DNA from: Deltaproteobacteria bacterium
Lineage (GTDB): Bacteria > Desulfobacterota_B > Binatia > UBA9968
Direction: 5' to 3'
DNA: 12,558 nt
NCBI GenBank assembly: GCA_027297485.1
Contig: JAPUHZ010000287.1
Span: 1 to 12,558 of the forward strand
Made by a program: the position numbers and the translations under genes. The notes under the pieces were generated by a model, which did no database searches, was not told the origin of the DNA, and worked only from the letters and a program-made list of their open reading frames with translations. This document shows positions 12,323 to 12,558 of the stretch, piece by piece (positions within the stretch are counted from its first letter, which is position 1; each line of letters starts with the position of its first letter).

Positions 12323-12558
12323 CTAGTGCTGCCGGTCTACGTCATTCTTGGAGATCTTAGAAAGCCGGAGATCGAGGAAGAGCTTGAAGTAGTCTTCGAG
12401 GTGACGATGAGGGAGAAAGTTACGCATCACGTGCCGTTTGGCCCTAGCTCCCATGGATCTCCGCAACCTCGCTGAACAGAGCAACTTGACCATCCAATCC
12501 CTGCTCATGGCTATGGATGCCTCCCGGCTAAAGCCCGGCGCCCCACCGACCGGACAGG
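12323..12558 (-). CDS. 3' end of a group 1 (GT4-like) glycosyltransferase gene, cut by window edge
   Basis: The minus-strand frame is open from the right edge to a TAA at 12323-12325, giving 77 residues. The stretch WMVKLLCSARLRRSMGARAK followed by RHVMRNFLPHRHLEDYFKLF matches the C-terminal helices of family 4 glycosyltransferases and trehalose synthases (L-L-x-D-x-x-L-R-x-x-M-G-x-x-A-R-x-x-V-x-x-x-F-L-x-x-R-H-L-x-D-Y). Upstream, VGGAPGF resembles the V-G-G-[IV]-P...G-x-x-G-F donor-site region, but the normal 10 or so residues between GG and GF are almost absent. That suggests a small deletion or a chance likeness. The sugar donor and product cannot be inferred. The 102 nt between this stop and the membrane protein gene hold no convincing terminator. 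Confidence 0.6.
   Translation of the reverse strand, partial: CPVGGAPGFSREASIAMSRDWMVKLLCSARLRRSMGARAKRHVMRNFLPHRHLEDYFKLFLDLRLSKISKNDVDRQH

Noticed and set aside
1..12558. CRISPR array, tRNA, rRNA, IS element or prophage
   Set aside because: No regular short repeats with spacers, no cloverleaf, no transposase or phage structural gene, and no terminal inverted repeats with target duplications were seen.

Overview
The window looks like a chromosomal segment of an uncultivated, mesophilic, Gram-negative-type bacterium. TrmD fused to a second SPOUT methyltransferase domain, a bactofilin, a DUF3179 secreted protein and a probable selenoprotein would fit Desulfobacterota, Nitrospirota or NC10-like lineages, but this is inference and I would not name a genus. 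UGA is an ordinary stop here: rplS and the antitoxin gene both end in it.

Layout. Positions 1-430 hold what is left of a type II toxin-antitoxin operon: a consensus promoter with a palindromic operator, a toxin reading frame cut down to 24 residues, and an intact HTH antitoxin. Next come translation genes: trmD (double-SPOUT fusion) and rplS, without the rpsP-rimM pair that usually precedes them. A bactofilin gene converges on rplS, and rarA diverges from the bactofilin. After a weak terminator and a strong promoter comes a lone DUF2235 alpha/beta hydrolase, then a zinc-less quinone oxidoreductase and an L-threonine aldolase. A glutathione S-transferase remnant with its middle deleted follows. 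Next is a DUF3179 gene whose reading frame is crossed by one TGA, then a GNAT acetyltransferase. A convergent TlpA-like thioredoxin with an SH3-like tail, a malate/L-lactate dehydrogenase family gene, a three-helix membrane protein, and the 3' end of a minus-strand glycosyltransferase complete the window. Most genes after rplS look monocistronic, each with its own promoter, and many lack a clear Shine-Dalgarno sequence.

Main discovery candidate. In the DUF3179 gene the in-frame TGA (8046-8048) sits exactly where relatives have the first Cys of the conserved CPLC motif, giving U-P-L-C. The frame is open on both sides and matches the family throughout. Starting 13 nt after the TGA is a perfect 7-bp stem with a 5-nt loop carrying G at loop position 2, 20 nt from the UGA. 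This is the geometry of a bacterial SECIS element. The best reading is a secreted selenoprotein with a UxxC redox-type motif rather than a broken gene.

Other points. Two unrelated genes (RelE/HigB-type toxin and glutathione S-transferase) keep their start and a later part but have lost the middle. Three intergenic regions (after the oxidoreductase, after the DUF3179 gene, and before the dehydrogenase) share a degenerate element. Its minus strand encodes a conserved F-G-x-x-Y...YYVNV pattern, and its plus strand supplies TTGAC boxes that may act as promoters for the genes that follow.
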